In this document: positions 17,126-26,021 of the stretch, piece by piece
How the letters are laid out: every line of letters starts with the position of its first letter
How positions within the stretch are numbered: the stretch's first letter is position 1
Source of the DNA: Bacillota bacterium
GTDB lineage: Bacteria; Bacillota; JADQBR01
Assembly: GCA_016278515.1 (NCBI GenBank)
Contig: JADQBR010000029.1
Coordinates: forward strand, 9,634-72,682
Direction: 5' to 3'
DNA length: 63,049 nucleotides
Notes under the pieces: model-generated
Told to the model about the DNA's origin: nothing
Database searches by the model: none
The model's input: only the letters and a program-made list of their open reading frames with translations
Position numbers and translations under genes: made by a program

Positions 17126-18064
17126 TTGAAAAAGTCTAAGATTTTAGTACTCGTGATTTCAGTGTTTTTATTAGTTGGTCTGGTGGCCGGTTGCTCCGGT
17201 CAGGAAGCGTCCCAGAGTGATCAAGAAGGAGATACTAAGGGTACAGTTACAGTAGGTTCCAAGGAGTTTACCGAACAACTTGTTTTAGGTCAAATGACAT
17301 TACTGGCGCTGGAAGATGCAGGCTATGAGGTAGTTGATAACACTGGACTGCAAGGCAGCAACGTAGTACGCGGAGCCCTGGAATCCGGTGAAATTGACAT
17401 GTATTGGGAATATACCGGGACTGGCTGGATCAGCTACTTACAGAATGATGAACCTTTGACTGATCCTCAGGAATGTTTTGATGCTGTGAAAGCAGCAGAT
17501 GCCGAAAACGGATTGGTATGGCTGGATTATGCACCGCTCAATAACACTTATACTGTCATGATGCAGCAGGAAAAGGCGGACGCACTGGCTATTAAATCTA
17601 TTTCTGACCTTGCAGACTACTCGAATCAGGCGGACCACGAAGAGATTGTGTTTGCCACAGACCACGAGTTTAGCATCCGAGATGACGGTCTCGTAGGTGT
17701 CTATGAGAAATATGGTTTTGAATTTGACGAAGTAGCTACTATGGATCCTGGGATTACTTATGACGCATTGAAAAACGGTGAAGTCCAAGCAGCTATGGGC
17801 TTTGCAACCGATGGCCGCATCAAATCATTTAACCTAGTAAACCTTGAAGATGACAAGCAGTTCTTCCCGGTTTATAACGCTGCTCCCGTGATACGTCAAG
17901 ACACCCTGGACCAATCGCCTGAAATTGCAGACATTCTCGCTCCCATTGCTGAAAAGCTTGATGATGCTACAATGTCTAACCTCAACTACTTGGTAGACTC
18001 TGAGCACAAGGAACCCCGAGAAGTTGCTGAGACCTGGCTGAAGGATAACGGTTTTATTAAGTAA
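17126..18064 (+). CDS. OpuC-type substrate-binding lipoprotein
   Basis: A 312-residue extracytoplasmic binding protein. The signal peptide ends in the lipobox LVAGC (Cys about 23), so it is membrane-anchored. The mature part starts with TVTVGSKEFTEQLVLGQM and includes GLQGSNVVRGALESGEIDMYWEYTGT, hallmarks of the glycine betaine/choline binding (OpuAC) family. TTG 17126 is the start, following GAGGAGG. It is separated from permease 2 by 145 bases, so it may have its own additional promoter or mRNA processing. The terminator at 18095 closes the transporter unit. Confidence 0.88.
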   Translation: MKKSKILVLVISVFLLVGLVAGCSGQEASQSDQEGDTKGTVTVGSKEFTEQLVLGQMTLLALEDAGYEVVDNTGLQGSNVVRGALESGEIDMYWEYTGTGWISYLQNDEPLTDPQECFDAVKAADAENGLVWLDYAPLNNTYTVMMQQEKADALAIKSISDLADYSNQADHEEIVFATDHEFSIRDDGLVGVYEKYGFEFDEVATMDPGITYDALKNGEVQAAMGFATDGRIKSFNLVNLEDDKQFFPVYNAAPVIRQDTLDQSPEIADILAPIAEKLDDATMSNLNYLVDSEHKEPREVAETWLKDNGFIK

Positions 18065-18094
18065 AAAACTTTCTAAATAAAAGGGCAGTATCTA

Positions 18095-18136
18095 AGGGGA
18101 GGGATATTTTCATATTCTTCTCCCCATTTTTTAAAA
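18095..18136 (+). terminator. Terminator after the transporter operon
   Basis: GGGGAGGGATAT (18097-18108) pairs with ATATTCTTCTCCCC (18112-18125) with one bulge, followed by ATTTTTT. Confidence 0.7.
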
Positions 18137-18184
18137 AATCCAGGCCTATCTATTACATACATTACTTTAGCGGAGGCAGAAACA

Positions 18185-18802
18185 GTGAAGAATAAACAGG
18201 TTTTGATTATCAATAATGAGCCTCAAAGAGATAGTTTCGGTGGGATACCGGAAATCAAAAAAGCCCTGGCTGAAGCATCACCGGTTCCGGTTAGGACGGA
18301 AGTAACATTTTTTAAAGATATTTGCTTGGAAGACATTAGAAAAAGCAATGTGAGCCATACTGTTCTCAGTGGACGTCAAAGCACTTTCTGGGAACCTGCA
18401 GAACTTCCGCTTTTTACACATGAACAGCAGCTGATAAGAGAGACCAGTATTCCGCTTCTGGGCATCTGTGCCGGTCACCAGATTATCGGCCTGGCCTACG
18501 GAGCTGAGTGGGTACCTTTGGAGGGCGAGATAATGGAAGAAGGATTTCACGCCGTTAAACTGCATGGTAAAGACCCGTTATTCAGCGGTCTGCCGAAAAA
18601 TTTCAGCGTGTATCAGTATCACGCATATCACATTCCCGTTGTACCTGACGAAATCAAAGTATTGGCCTCTAATGACCTTTGCCCGGTGCAGGCCATGCGG
18701 TGCCGGAACAGGGCGGTATATGGTGTACAGTTTCATCCCGAAAAGCTTATTGGTAACGATTTTGTGGGAAAGACCATTCTGAGAAACTTTCTTAACCTGT
18801 AG
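18185..18802 (+). CDS. Class I glutamine amidotransferase-like protein (GMP synthase-like)
   Basis: A 205-residue stand-alone GATase1 domain. The nucleophile elbow GICAGHQ and the catalytic pair in QFHPEK are intact, so amidase or gamma-glutamyl hydrolase activity is expected. No synthetase partner is fused or adjacent. GTG 18185 is preceded by GGAGG. It sits between the transporter genes and the PocR-AraC regulator. It could hydrolyse a gamma-glutamyl conjugate of the imported amine or act in nitrogen salvage; this is a guess from context. Confidence 0.75.
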   Translation: MKNKQVLIINNEPQRDSFGGIPEIKKALAEASPVPVRTEVTFFKDICLEDIRKSNVSHTVLSGRQSTFWEPAELPLFTHEQQLIRETSIPLLGICAGHQIIGLAYGAEWVPLEGEIMEEGFHAVKLHGKDPLFSGLPKNFSVYQYHAYHIPVVPDEIKVLASNDLCPVQAMRCRNRAVYGVQFHPEKLIGNDFVGKTILRNFLNL

Positions 18803-18898
18803 CGCTTACAAAAAGAGTATCATCGGGCTATACAAGGCGCTGCCTGACAGCAAGCTGCAAAACGGTTGGGACATACATTTAGGGGAAGGTAGTTGGTT

Positions 18899-20209
18899 AT
18901 GACCGAGCGAATCAAACCATCAGAAAGGCTGTACCAGTTTGTTGAAAAGAAAGTATTTGAAAAACTGCTGCGTAGTTTCTCCCGATCTACCGGCCTCAAG
19001 GCTTTGTTGGTTGACGAAGAGGGGCGCACCATGATTACTCCCTCAGAGGGCATCGAGGACAGCTGTTTTTGTCAGATGGTTCATTCCGACTCAAAAGGCA
19101 TTCAAAAATGCCAGCGTTCTTATGCTCGGGCCGGGCTGGAAGCTTCCAAGTACGGTGTGCCATATATTTTTCGGTGCCATGCAGGGCTGATAGCCTGGGC
19201 AGCTCCTATTCTTATTGACGAGGTGTATGCAGGGTCTATTATCTGTGGCCAGGTATTAATGTGGGAACCCGAAGATTACTTCTTGGAAGAAATTGAAATA
19301 ATGGTGACAGGTCTTAATGTTGACCTCACCCAAGTTAAAAAGACAGCTGCACAGCTGGAGGTAATTTCCGCAGACAGGGTCCAGGCTGCTGCCGATTTAT
19401 TATTTATAGTTGCCAATCAAATTATGAAAACCGGTATGACAGTGTTAGATCAACGGCGGCAGATAGCAGAGCAGGAAGCCTTGCTGGGTGAGGTTACACA
19501 GGCCAAAAAGAAGGCCGAGATAGCGGTAAGAAAAGTTGAAGCGCGGTCAATGGGCTTATATTCTCTGGATAAGGAGCAGCAGTTGGCCGCCAAGGTACGT
19601 AATGCTGAATATGAACAAGCGGCCAGCTTGTTAGATGAAATGTTGGTTGATATTATCCAAAAGTCCTTTGACGACATAGAATTTTTTAAAACCAGGGTAT
19701 TTGAGCTGCTAGTTGTGATATCCCGAGCTGCTGTAGAGGGAGGAGCGGTGCTCAGTGATGTATTAAAGCTAAATGCCGCGTATCATCGCTACCTTATGGA
19801 TGCAAATAATACGGGTGAAATATGCCTTTGTATAAAAAATGAACTGCAGACTTTCATCAGGTGGGTGGAGGAAGCCGGCAACAGTAAAAATCTACAGCTA
19901 GTTCAAAAAGCTGCCGAATTTATCAGGCAGAACTTCCAGCAAAAAATTAACATGGTAGATGTGGCCGAGGCCGTATATTTAAGTCCTTCCTATTTAAGTC
20001 GCATCTTTAGTCGGGAAATGGGGTGTACTCTCATGGAATATTTAACTCGGGTGAGGGTGGAAAAAGCCAAAACCCTGTTGAAAAACCCAAAATTCAATGT
20101 AATGCAGGTGGCAAACCAACTAGGCTTTGATGACCCAGGGTATTTTACCAAAGTTTTTAAAAAAAGTGAAGGTGTGACCCCCAGCCAATTCAGGCAGAAG
20201 GCGCTATGA
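18899..20209 (+). CDS. AraC-family regulator with PocR sensor domain
   Basis: A 436-residue protein. Residues 1-180 form a PocR domain with conserved Cys (SCFCQMVHSD, KCQRSYARAG, FRCHAG), followed by a coiled coil (about 180-215), a linker helical domain, and a C-terminal pair of AraC HTH motifs (VDVAEAVYLSPSYLSRIFSR; NVMQVANQLGFDDPGYFTKVFKK). ATG 18899 is preferred because GGGGAAGG stands ten bases before it; a TTG at 18893 is possible. PocR-type regulators are known from B12 and propanediol gene control, and this one lies directly before two corrinoid-protein genes, so control of corrinoid-dependent metabolism is likely. Confidence 0.8.
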   Translation: MTERIKPSERLYQFVEKKVFEKLLRSFSRSTGLKALLVDEEGRTMITPSEGIEDSCFCQMVHSDSKGIQKCQRSYARAGLEASKYGVPYIFRCHAGLIAWAAPILIDEVYAGSIICGQVLMWEPEDYFLEEIEIMVTGLNVDLTQVKKTAAQLEVISADRVQAAADLLFIVANQIMKTGMTVLDQRRQIAEQEALLGEVTQAKKKAEIAVRKVEARSMGLYSLDKEQQLAAKVRNAEYEQAASLLDEMLVDIIQKSFDDIEFFKTRVFELLVVISRAAVEGGAVLSDVLKLNAAYHRYLMDANNTGEICLCIKNELQTFIRWVEEAGNSKNLQLVQKAAEFIRQNFQQKINMVDVAEAVYLSPSYLSRIFSREMGCTLMEYLTRVRVEKAKTLLKNPKFNVMQVANQLGFDDPGYFTKVFKKSEGVTPSQFRQKAL

Positions 20210-20229
20210 TATTTTAGGGAGTGATGGAA

Positions 20230-20880
20230 ATGACAGCGGAGAGAAATTTTGACCTCAAACTAATAACCGATGCATTGCTGAAAGGACAGGCCGACAGGGT
20301 GAAATCCCTGGTCAAAGATGCTTTGGACAGCGGCATAGCCCCCCAGGAAATTGTTGGGGAAGGGCTGTTATCCCCTATGAACATTATCAGTGATAAGTTT
20401 CGCGACGATCTTATATTTACTCCTGAGGTATTAATAGCCTCCCGGGCCATGCATGCAGGGATGCACGTTTTAAAGCCTTATTTATCCCATGCAGATCAGT
20501 TATATGGAGGCAAAGTAGTGATAGGGACCGTAGTAGGAGACTTGCACGACATCGGTAAAAACTTAGTAACAATGTTAATGCGTGGTGCAGGCCTGGAGGT
20601 AGTGGACCTGGGGGTGGATATGTACCCTGAAGACTTTGCTGCGGCAGTGATGGAACACTGCCCGGATATTGTGGCCATGTCCGCGCTGCTGACTACCACC
20701 ATGCCCGCAATGGCGGAAACCATCAGGGAACTGGAAAAACAGGACCTGCGCAGCCGGGTTAAAGTACTGGTAGGTGGAGGCCCTGTTACCGAGGACTATG
20801 CCAAAGTTATCAAGGCTGACGGCTATGCTCCCGATGCCCGTAAGGCAACGGAATTGGCCCTGAACCTTATAAATAAGTGA
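20230..20880 (+). CDS. Corrinoid (B12-binding) methyl carrier protein 1
   Basis: A 216-residue MttC/MtgC-type protein: an N-terminal four-helix cap (about 1-90) and a cobalamin-binding Rossmann-like domain with the D-x-H-x-x-G motif (GDLHDIGKN) supplying the lower axial His, plus the SALLTTTM and GGGPV motifs. It would receive the methyl group from an MttB paralogue. ATG 20230 is chosen as it stands eight bases after AGGGAG; ATG 20224 is an alternative. The stop codon lies inside a long perfect hairpin (20869-20919), so this gene ends its transcription unit. Confidence 0.85.
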   Translation: MTAERNFDLKLITDALLKGQADRVKSLVKDALDSGIAPQEIVGEGLLSPMNIISDKFRDDLIFTPEVLIASRAMHAGMHVLKPYLSHADQLYGGKVVIGTVVGDLHDIGKNLVTMLMRGAGLEVVDLGVDMYPEDFAAAVMEHCPDIVAMSALLTTTMPAMAETIRELEKQDLRSRVKVLVGGGPVTEDYAKVIKADGYAPDARKATELALNLINK

Positions 20881-20919
20881 CACCTGTGGTGCCTGAGGCC
20901 ACAGGTGTCACTTATTTAT
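20869..20919 (+). terminator. Perfect 21-bp hairpin overlapping a stop codon, loop TGCCTGAGG
   Basis: Arms 20869-20889 and 20899-20919 are exact inverse complements (21 pairs); the loop is TGCCTGAGG. The TGA of corrinoid protein 1 lies within the left arm. It is followed by TCTTCCTC. A hairpin with the same loop core lies at 36703-36735. Confidence 0.85.
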
Positions 20920-21042
20920 TCTTCCTCATAATTAAAAGGGATAAAAATGCCCTAGATAAGTAAAAAGATTACCAAGGGAATTATCATATAATATAAGAAA
21001 AGATGAACTAAGACTAGAAAAAAGTAATTTGAGGAGGATGAA

Positions 21043-21681
21043 ATGATGTTTAGTTTTGAGGAAGTTCAAAGTGCTGTAATGGCTGGAGAAATGGATAAGG
21101 TAGTTGAGTTAACGCGTAAGGCTATTGAAGAAAAACTGCAGCCGGTATCCATTATTAATGAAGGTTATATTCCCGCTATGAATGTTGTGGGTAAACGATT
21201 TAAAAATGGTGAAATGTTCGTACCCGAAGTATTAATGGCTGCCCGTTCCATGAATGCCGGTATGGAATTAGTTAAACCGTTGTTAGTGGAAGGCGAGGTG
21301 CAGGTAAAGGGAACTATACTTTTAGGTACTGTTAAGGGTGACCTGCATGATATCGGTAAAAACCTGGTAGGTATGATGATTGAAAGCGGCGGTTACGTGG
21401 TGATTGACCTGGGTACTGATTTAGAGCCTGAAAAATTTGTTGAAGCCGTTAAGGAGTACAAACCAGAGATTGTTGGTATGTCAGCTCTGCTTACCACTAC
21501 CATGCTGGCAATGAAAGAAACCATTGAGGTGTTGAAGGAAGAAGGCCTGCGGGATGGCCTTAAGATTATGATTGGCGGCGCCCCTGTATCCAAAGAGTTT
21601 GCCGATGAAATTGATGCTGACGGTTATGCACCGGATGCTGCCTCAGCTACTGAATTGGTTGAAAAACTAATCAATGCTTAA
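21043..21681 (+). CDS. Corrinoid (B12-binding) methyl carrier protein 2
   Basis: A 212-residue second MttC/MtgC-type protein with GDLHDIGKN, SALLTTTM and GGAPV motifs. It is closely related to corrinoid protein 1, yet distinct throughout. The start is ATG 21043 (or 21046) after GAGGAGG. Its last 8 bases overlap the next gene, which couples it to the ATPase and the pterin methyltransferase. The coupling suggests that this copy is the one served by those two proteins. A possible TATAAT lies in ATCATATAATATAAG upstream (about 20980-20997). Confidence 0.85.
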   Translation: MMFSFEEVQSAVMAGEMDKVVELTRKAIEEKLQPVSIINEGYIPAMNVVGKRFKNGEMFVPEVLMAARSMNAGMELVKPLLVEGEVQVKGTILLGTVKGDLHDIGKNLVGMMIESGGYVVIDLGTDLEPEKFVEAVKEYKPEIVGMSALLTTTMLAMKETIEVLKEEGLRDGLKIMIGGAPVSKEFADEIDADGYAPDAASATELVEKLINA

Positions 21682-23692
21682 TGGGAACATAGCCTTGGGG
21701 ATAGATACGGGGGGCACATATACAGACGGAGTACTGGTAGACCTTTCTTCCCAACTGGTGGTGGCCAAGAGTAAAGCAAGAACGACCCATGAAAACCTGA
21801 CAGTAGGCATTAAAAACTGTCTAGAAATTCTCAAAAGCCAATCACTTCCTGAGGAGCTATTCTCAAATATCAAATTAGTGGCTTTATCAACTACACTGGC
21901 TACCAATGCCATTGTTGAGGGGAAAGGCGGAGAAGTGGGGCTGTTATTATTGGGACATGGACTTGAGGGTCCAATCCCTACCAGCCATGTGATGGAAGCC
22001 CCCGGTGGTCATGATATTAAAGGAAGAGAAAAGCAGGAATTGAATCTGCAGGAAGTCCGTCGGGCTTTGTTGGCGATGAAAGGGAAGATAGATGCCCTGG
22101 CAGTTTCCGGCTACCTCAGTGTCAGAAACCCCGTTCACGAGTTGATGGTCCGGGATGAAGCACAAAAAATTCTCAATATCCCAGTGGTATGCGCCCACCA
22201 GCTTACTACGGCATTAGGATTTTACGAACGTTCAGTCACCGCAGTACTTAATGCCCGACTGCTGCCTACAATTGCAGAACTTTTAGAGTCTGTTAGGAAA
22301 GTACTGAATATTTACGGTATTGAGGCTCCCTTGATGGTGGTAAAGGGAGATGGTTCCTTGATGAGCGAAAGCGTTACCAGAGAAAAACCGATTGAAACCA
22401 TTCTCTCCGGGCCGGCGGCCAGTATTATCGGGGCTACCTTCCTTACCGGAAGGAAGGACGCTGTAGTAGTGGATATCGGTGGCACCACTACGGATGTGGC
22501 TTCTCTGGAAGCGGGAAAGCCTATGCTCAATCCCGAAGGGGCTGCAGTAGGGGGTCTGCTCACCCGAGTAAATGCAGCTAGGATAAGCACCTTTGGTGTA
22601 GGAGGCGACAGTGAGCTATGGGTAGAAAAAGGTGAGCTGAAGATTGGCCCCCAGCGGGTGTGGCCCCTGAGTGTAGGGGTAAATCTTTATCCTCATTTAT
22701 TAGACGAATTGGAGCATGTTTGGACTACTGATAGAAAAACCAAAGAGGTATCAGGGGGGCAGCCCTGCGACTGTTATATTCTACTTAGACAGCCTGATAT
22801 GGATAATTTGTCGCCGATGGAAAAACAGCTGATTGAAATTCTCCGCATCGCTCCCCATAATATATTTAAAATTGCTGCTTTTTCGGGGAAAGACGTTTCC
22901 ATGCTGGGTTTAAAAAGTTTAGTGGATCGTGAAATTGTTGCCAGAGCGTCTCTCACGCCTACTGATTTACTCCATGTGCGTGGGGATTATAGCCAATGGG
23001 ATTGCCGGGGAGCTGAAGTAGGCGCACGTATTCAAGCCTGGCGTTTAAAAAGGGATTTGGACCAATTTACCAACCAGGCTTTAAAAGCAGTGGAACGAAG
23101 AATAGCCGGGGTGATACTGCAGTCACTACTTAATGATATCGGTTACCGGACAGATATTTTAAAAGAACCCCTGTTAAAGCCATTTGTTGAGCGTGTTTTG
23201 GGTATTAGCACTGAACAATTTCAGTGTATGGTGAAACTGGATAAACCAATTATTGCCATTGGTGCGCCGGTAGAGAATTTTATGCCCCAGGTAGCGGAAC
23301 TGCTGAATACCGAGCTGATAATTCCTGAACACGCGGAAGTTGCCAATGCAGTGGGAGCAGCAACCGGTCAGGTTATGGAGCAGTTTGATATATTAATACG
23401 ACCTTCCCCGGAAGGTGGATTTATTATACATGCTCCTTGGGAGCGAAAAGACTTTCTGGAATTGGCAGACGCTGTGGATTATGCAGCCAGCGAAGGCGAA
23501 AAATATATTCTCCACAGCGCACAAAGAGCTGGCGCGGTGGAAGTAAACGTAACAGTAACAAGAGAAGATGTTTACAGCAATACTTCCCAGCGATGGGAGG
23601 AAGAGTTGTTTATCGAGACTAGAATAGAAGTGATGGCGGTAGGGCGTCCCCAATGGCAGGATGAAAAACAAGGAGGCCAAAAAGTATGTTGA
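21674..23692 (+). CDS. Hydantoinase/oxoprolinase-family ATPase, putative corrinoid reactivation protein
   Basis: A 672-residue protein of the HyuA/5-oxoprolinase ASKHA-fold family: phosphate-1 motif GIDTGGTYTDGVLVD at the N-terminus, LSTTLATNAIVEGKGG, and the second phosphate motif VVVDIGGTTTDVA near residue 265. I see no ferredoxin-type Cys cluster, unlike the RamA-type activators. It overlaps corrinoid protein 2 by 8 bases and the methyltransferase gene by 7, so the three are translated as a unit. That context suggests ATP-dependent reactivation of Co(II) corrinoid or handling of the corrinoid protein; the alternative is true amide hydrolysis. No HyuB-like partner is present. Confidence 0.7.
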   Translation: MLNGNIALGIDTGGTYTDGVLVDLSSQLVVAKSKARTTHENLTVGIKNCLEILKSQSLPEELFSNIKLVALSTTLATNAIVEGKGGEVGLLLLGHGLEGPIPTSHVMEAPGGHDIKGREKQELNLQEVRRALLAMKGKIDALAVSGYLSVRNPVHELMVRDEAQKILNIPVVCAHQLTTALGFYERSVTAVLNARLLPTIAELLESVRKVLNIYGIEAPLMVVKGDGSLMSESVTREKPIETILSGPAASIIGATFLTGRKDAVVVDIGGTTTDVASLEAGKPMLNPEGAAVGGLLTRVNAARISTFGVGGDSELWVEKGELKIGPQRVWPLSVGVNLYPHLLDELEHVWTTDRKTKEVSGGQPCDCYILLRQPDMDNLSPMEKQLIEILRIAPHNIFKIAAFSGKDVSMLGLKSLVDREIVARASLTPTDLLHVRGDYSQWDCRGAEVGARIQAWRLKRDLDQFTNQALKAVERRIAGVILQSLLNDIGYRTDILKEPLLKPFVERVLGISTEQFQCMVKLDKPIIAIGAPVENFMPQVAELLNTELIIPEHAEVANAVGAATGQVMEQFDILIRPSPEGGFIIHAPWERKDFLELADAVDYAASEGEKYILHSAQRAGAVEVNVTVTREDVYSNTSQRWEEELFIETRIEVMAVGRPQWQDEKQGGQKVC

Positions 23693-24489
23693 TAGTTGGC
23701 GAGCTGATTAACAGCAGCAGAAAAGCAATAAAGCCTGCTGTACAAGAGAAAGATGCTAAATTAATTCAAGACTTAGCCCTTAAACAAATTGAGGTCGGTG
23801 CTGATTACGTGGACGTTAACTGCGGCACCCAAGTCTTTAACGAAGTTGAGACAATGCAGTGGTTGGTAGAAACCATTCAACAAGCCTGTGATGCCCCATT
23901 ATGTATTGACAGCCCATCAGAAAAAGCCCTGGCAGCAGGACTTGCAGCGGCCAAAGGAAATGGCAAACAACAGATGATTAACTCCATCACCGCAGAAAGC
24001 GAGCGCTATAATAACATTATTTCCTTAGCCCAGGAATACAAGCCAAAGTTAGTAGCCCTGTGTATGGACGATGCAGGCATGCCGGAAACCACAGATGATC
24101 GCATTCGTGTCATAGATAAACTGATAAACAACTTAACCAAAGATGGTATTAAAGAAGAACAAATTTATCTTGATCCATTAGTTAAGCCGGTTAGTACCGG
24201 AGACGAAGCCGGTCTTGAAGTGATGGATACCTTACGCTACATTCGACGAAGTTATCCCGGCGTACACACAATTTGCGGCCTCAGTAATATTTCTTTCGGC
24301 CTCCCCAATCGTAAAGTTCTAAACAGGGTATTCCTCATTCAAACCATGACTGCCGGCATGGATGGCTATATTCTCGATCCTCTAGATAAAGAAATGATGG
24401 GTGCAGTATACGCATCCCGTGCCCTGCTTGGGCAGGATGAATATTGCGTCAACTATTTAGGTGCCCATCGTAAAGGATTGTATAAATAG
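23686..24489 (+). CDS. Methyltetrahydrofolate:corrinoid methyltransferase (MtgA-like, pterin-binding)
   Basis: A 267-residue TIM barrel of the pterin-binding family (dihydropteroate synthase/AcsE/MtgA type): VGELINSSRKAI at the start, then GADYVDVNCGT, CIDSPSEKALAAGL, INSITAE, LDPLVKPV and GLSNISFGLPNR. In MttB-type clusters it takes the methyl group from the corrinoid protein to tetrahydrofolate and so links demethylation to the C1 pathway. ATG 23686 has AAGGAGG nine bases upstream, inside the previous gene, which it overlaps by 7 bases. It is the last gene of the methyl-transfer cluster. Confidence 0.85.
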   Translation: MLIVGELINSSRKAIKPAVQEKDAKLIQDLALKQIEVGADYVDVNCGTQVFNEVETMQWLVETIQQACDAPLCIDSPSEKALAAGLAAAKGNGKQQMINSITAESERYNNIISLAQEYKPKLVALCMDDAGMPETTDDRIRVIDKLINNLTKDGIKEEQIYLDPLVKPVSTGDEAGLEVMDTLRYIRRSYPGVHTICGLSNISFGLPNRKVLNRVFLIQTMTAGMDGYILDPLDKEMMGAVYASRALLGQDEYCVNYLGAHRKGLYK

Positions 24490-24872
24490 TTTAAAATTAG
24501 CTTGGCTTAGACATTTTTACCAAAGCAAACTACATTCCTGTCAAAAGAGAATATCCCAATTAAAAGTTGGGCAATTGGTTAGGATTTTAAACCTTTCCAA
24601 CTGTCCAACTTTCCTATTAACCAACAAGATTACAACCAAATTATGTTCAACAGCTTCCACCAGCAGGTAGTTGCAAAGTCTGCCCCCTTCATCTAATTTT
24701 TGAAGGAATTTCGGCATGGTTCTTGAATAGAAGAATAAACGGCATAATTATGTCGAAAATCCGCTTAATTAGCTGGGTAGCCTGTCTGTTCAGAATGTTA
24801 TGCCAATAAGTACCCAGCCGTCAATTGCGGTTCAACCATGAACTTACTCTAAGAACAAATCTGCGGAGTGAT
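24490..24872. other. Intergenic region with a repeat-family fragment
   Basis: No gene is visible. About 24548-24620 holds AAGTTGGGCAATTGG on the left and TTTCCAACTGTCCAACTTTCC on the right around an AT-rich centre, the same inverted arrangement as the repeat family after 53.9 kb. The rest (24640-24870) presumably contains the promoter of the sensor triad, but no clear consensus was found. Confidence 0.5.
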
Positions 24873-24875
24873 ATG

Positions 24876-26021
24876 ATGAAATCAAAAATTAGTTTTTCAT
24901 TAATTATTCTCGTTATTCAGTTGTTAGTGCTGTCGTCTATTGTCGGCTGCAGCAGTACTGAACCGCCCATCAAGATCGGATTCTCCGGCACTTTAACCGG
25001 ACGCCTATCTGAATTTGGTGTGTCCGGGCGTAATGGTGTTATTCTGGCTATTGAGGAAGTAAATAATAGCGGCGGTATAAATGGGCAGGCTGTGGAGCTC
25101 ATTACTAAAGATGACAAGAACGATTCGAAAGTTGCCGCAGTTGTGGATAGAGAACTTATTAACGAAGAAGTGGTGGCCATTATCGGGCACATGCAAAGCA
25201 CTCCCTCAGCGGCAGTGGCGGCGCTGATGAATAAGGAGCAGATGTTGATGATCAGTCCCACCACCGCAACAAACAGCCTGACCGGCCTGGACGATTTCTT
25301 CCTCCGAGTGTTTCCTGCTAATAAACCGGAGACCGATAAATTAGCCGAATACGCAATTGAACAAATGGGGATAAAGAGGGTAGCTTCTGCTTTTGATATA
25401 TCCAATCCCACCTTTACCAGGGAGTGGCATGAAAATTTCCAAACTAAATTTGAAGCATTAGGCGGAGAATGCATATTGAAAAAGCCTTTTGATAGCCGCT
25501 CCGTGAAAAGTTTTCTTGATTTAACCCAAGAATTACTTAGTGTACAGCCTGATGCCATAATAATTAGTGCCAGTGCCATTGACACAGCTGCTATTAGCCA
25601 GCAGTTAAGAAAACTGAACCAGGAAATCCCCGTCATTTCCAGCACATGGGCTATGACCGATGATTTTCTGCAGTACAGCGGCCCTGCCGGGGAAGGAGTG
25701 TTTTTTGCCCATCCCCTTAAGGTGGGCAACCAAGATGAAGAGTACCTGGCATTTGTGGACGCCTATAGCGCTCGGTTCGGAAACCAGCCCAGCTTCAGTG
25801 CGACTTTTGGTTACGAAGCAGCCCAAGTCCTCTTAGAAGCACTGGCGTCCACTGACAACCACAGTTCACAAGCATTGAAAGATTACATAATAGAAAAGCG
25901 TACCTTTCATGGCCTGCAGGGAGATTTTGCAATTGACCGCTTTGGCGATGCCGTTCGCGATGTTTTCCTGATTACTGTCAAGGAAGGTCAATTCATAAGG
26001 GTGGAACAAGATGGGAAATAG
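24876..26021 (+). CDS. Periplasmic-binding-type lipoprotein (LivJ/branched-chain amino acid binding family)
   Basis: A 381-residue type I binding protein. The signal peptide ends in a lipobox-like SSIVGC, so it is a lipoprotein. The mature part begins PIKIGFSGTLTGRLSEFG and continues RNGVILAIEEVNNSGGINGQ, typical of Leu/Ile/Val and amide binding proteins. Tandem ATGs lie at 24873 and 24876, with GGAG in front. No ABC permease or ATPase follows. Instead its end overlaps a histidine kinase gene by 11 bases, so it probably presents a ligand to that sensor rather than to a transporter. Confidence 0.8.
   Translation: MKSKISFSLIILVIQLLVLSSIVGCSSTEPPIKIGFSGTLTGRLSEFGVSGRNGVILAIEEVNNSGGINGQAVELITKDDKNDSKVAAVVDRELINEEVVAIIGHMQSTPSAAVAALMNKEQMLMISPTTATNSLTGLDDFFLRVFPANKPETDKLAEYAIEQMGIKRVASAFDISNPTFTREWHENFQTKFEALGGECILKKPFDSRSVKSFLDLTQELLSVQPDAIIISASAIDTAAISQQLRKLNQEIPVISSTWAMTDDFLQYSGPAGEGVFFAHPLKVGNQDEEYLAFVDAYSARFGNQPSFSATFGYEAAQVLLEALASTDNHSSQALKDYIIEKRTFHGLQGDFAIDRFGDAVRDVFLITVKEGQFIRVEQDGK

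Noticed and set aside
21674-23692. RamA-type corrinoid activator with ferredoxin domain
   Set aside because: No N-terminal Fe-S cysteine cluster; the motifs fit the HyuA/oxoprolinase family better. Activation remains a hypothesis only.
24917-25729. 270-codon minus-strand frame opposite the binding protein
   Set aside because: The plus-strand frame has a lipobox and family motifs; the opposite one has no recognised features.
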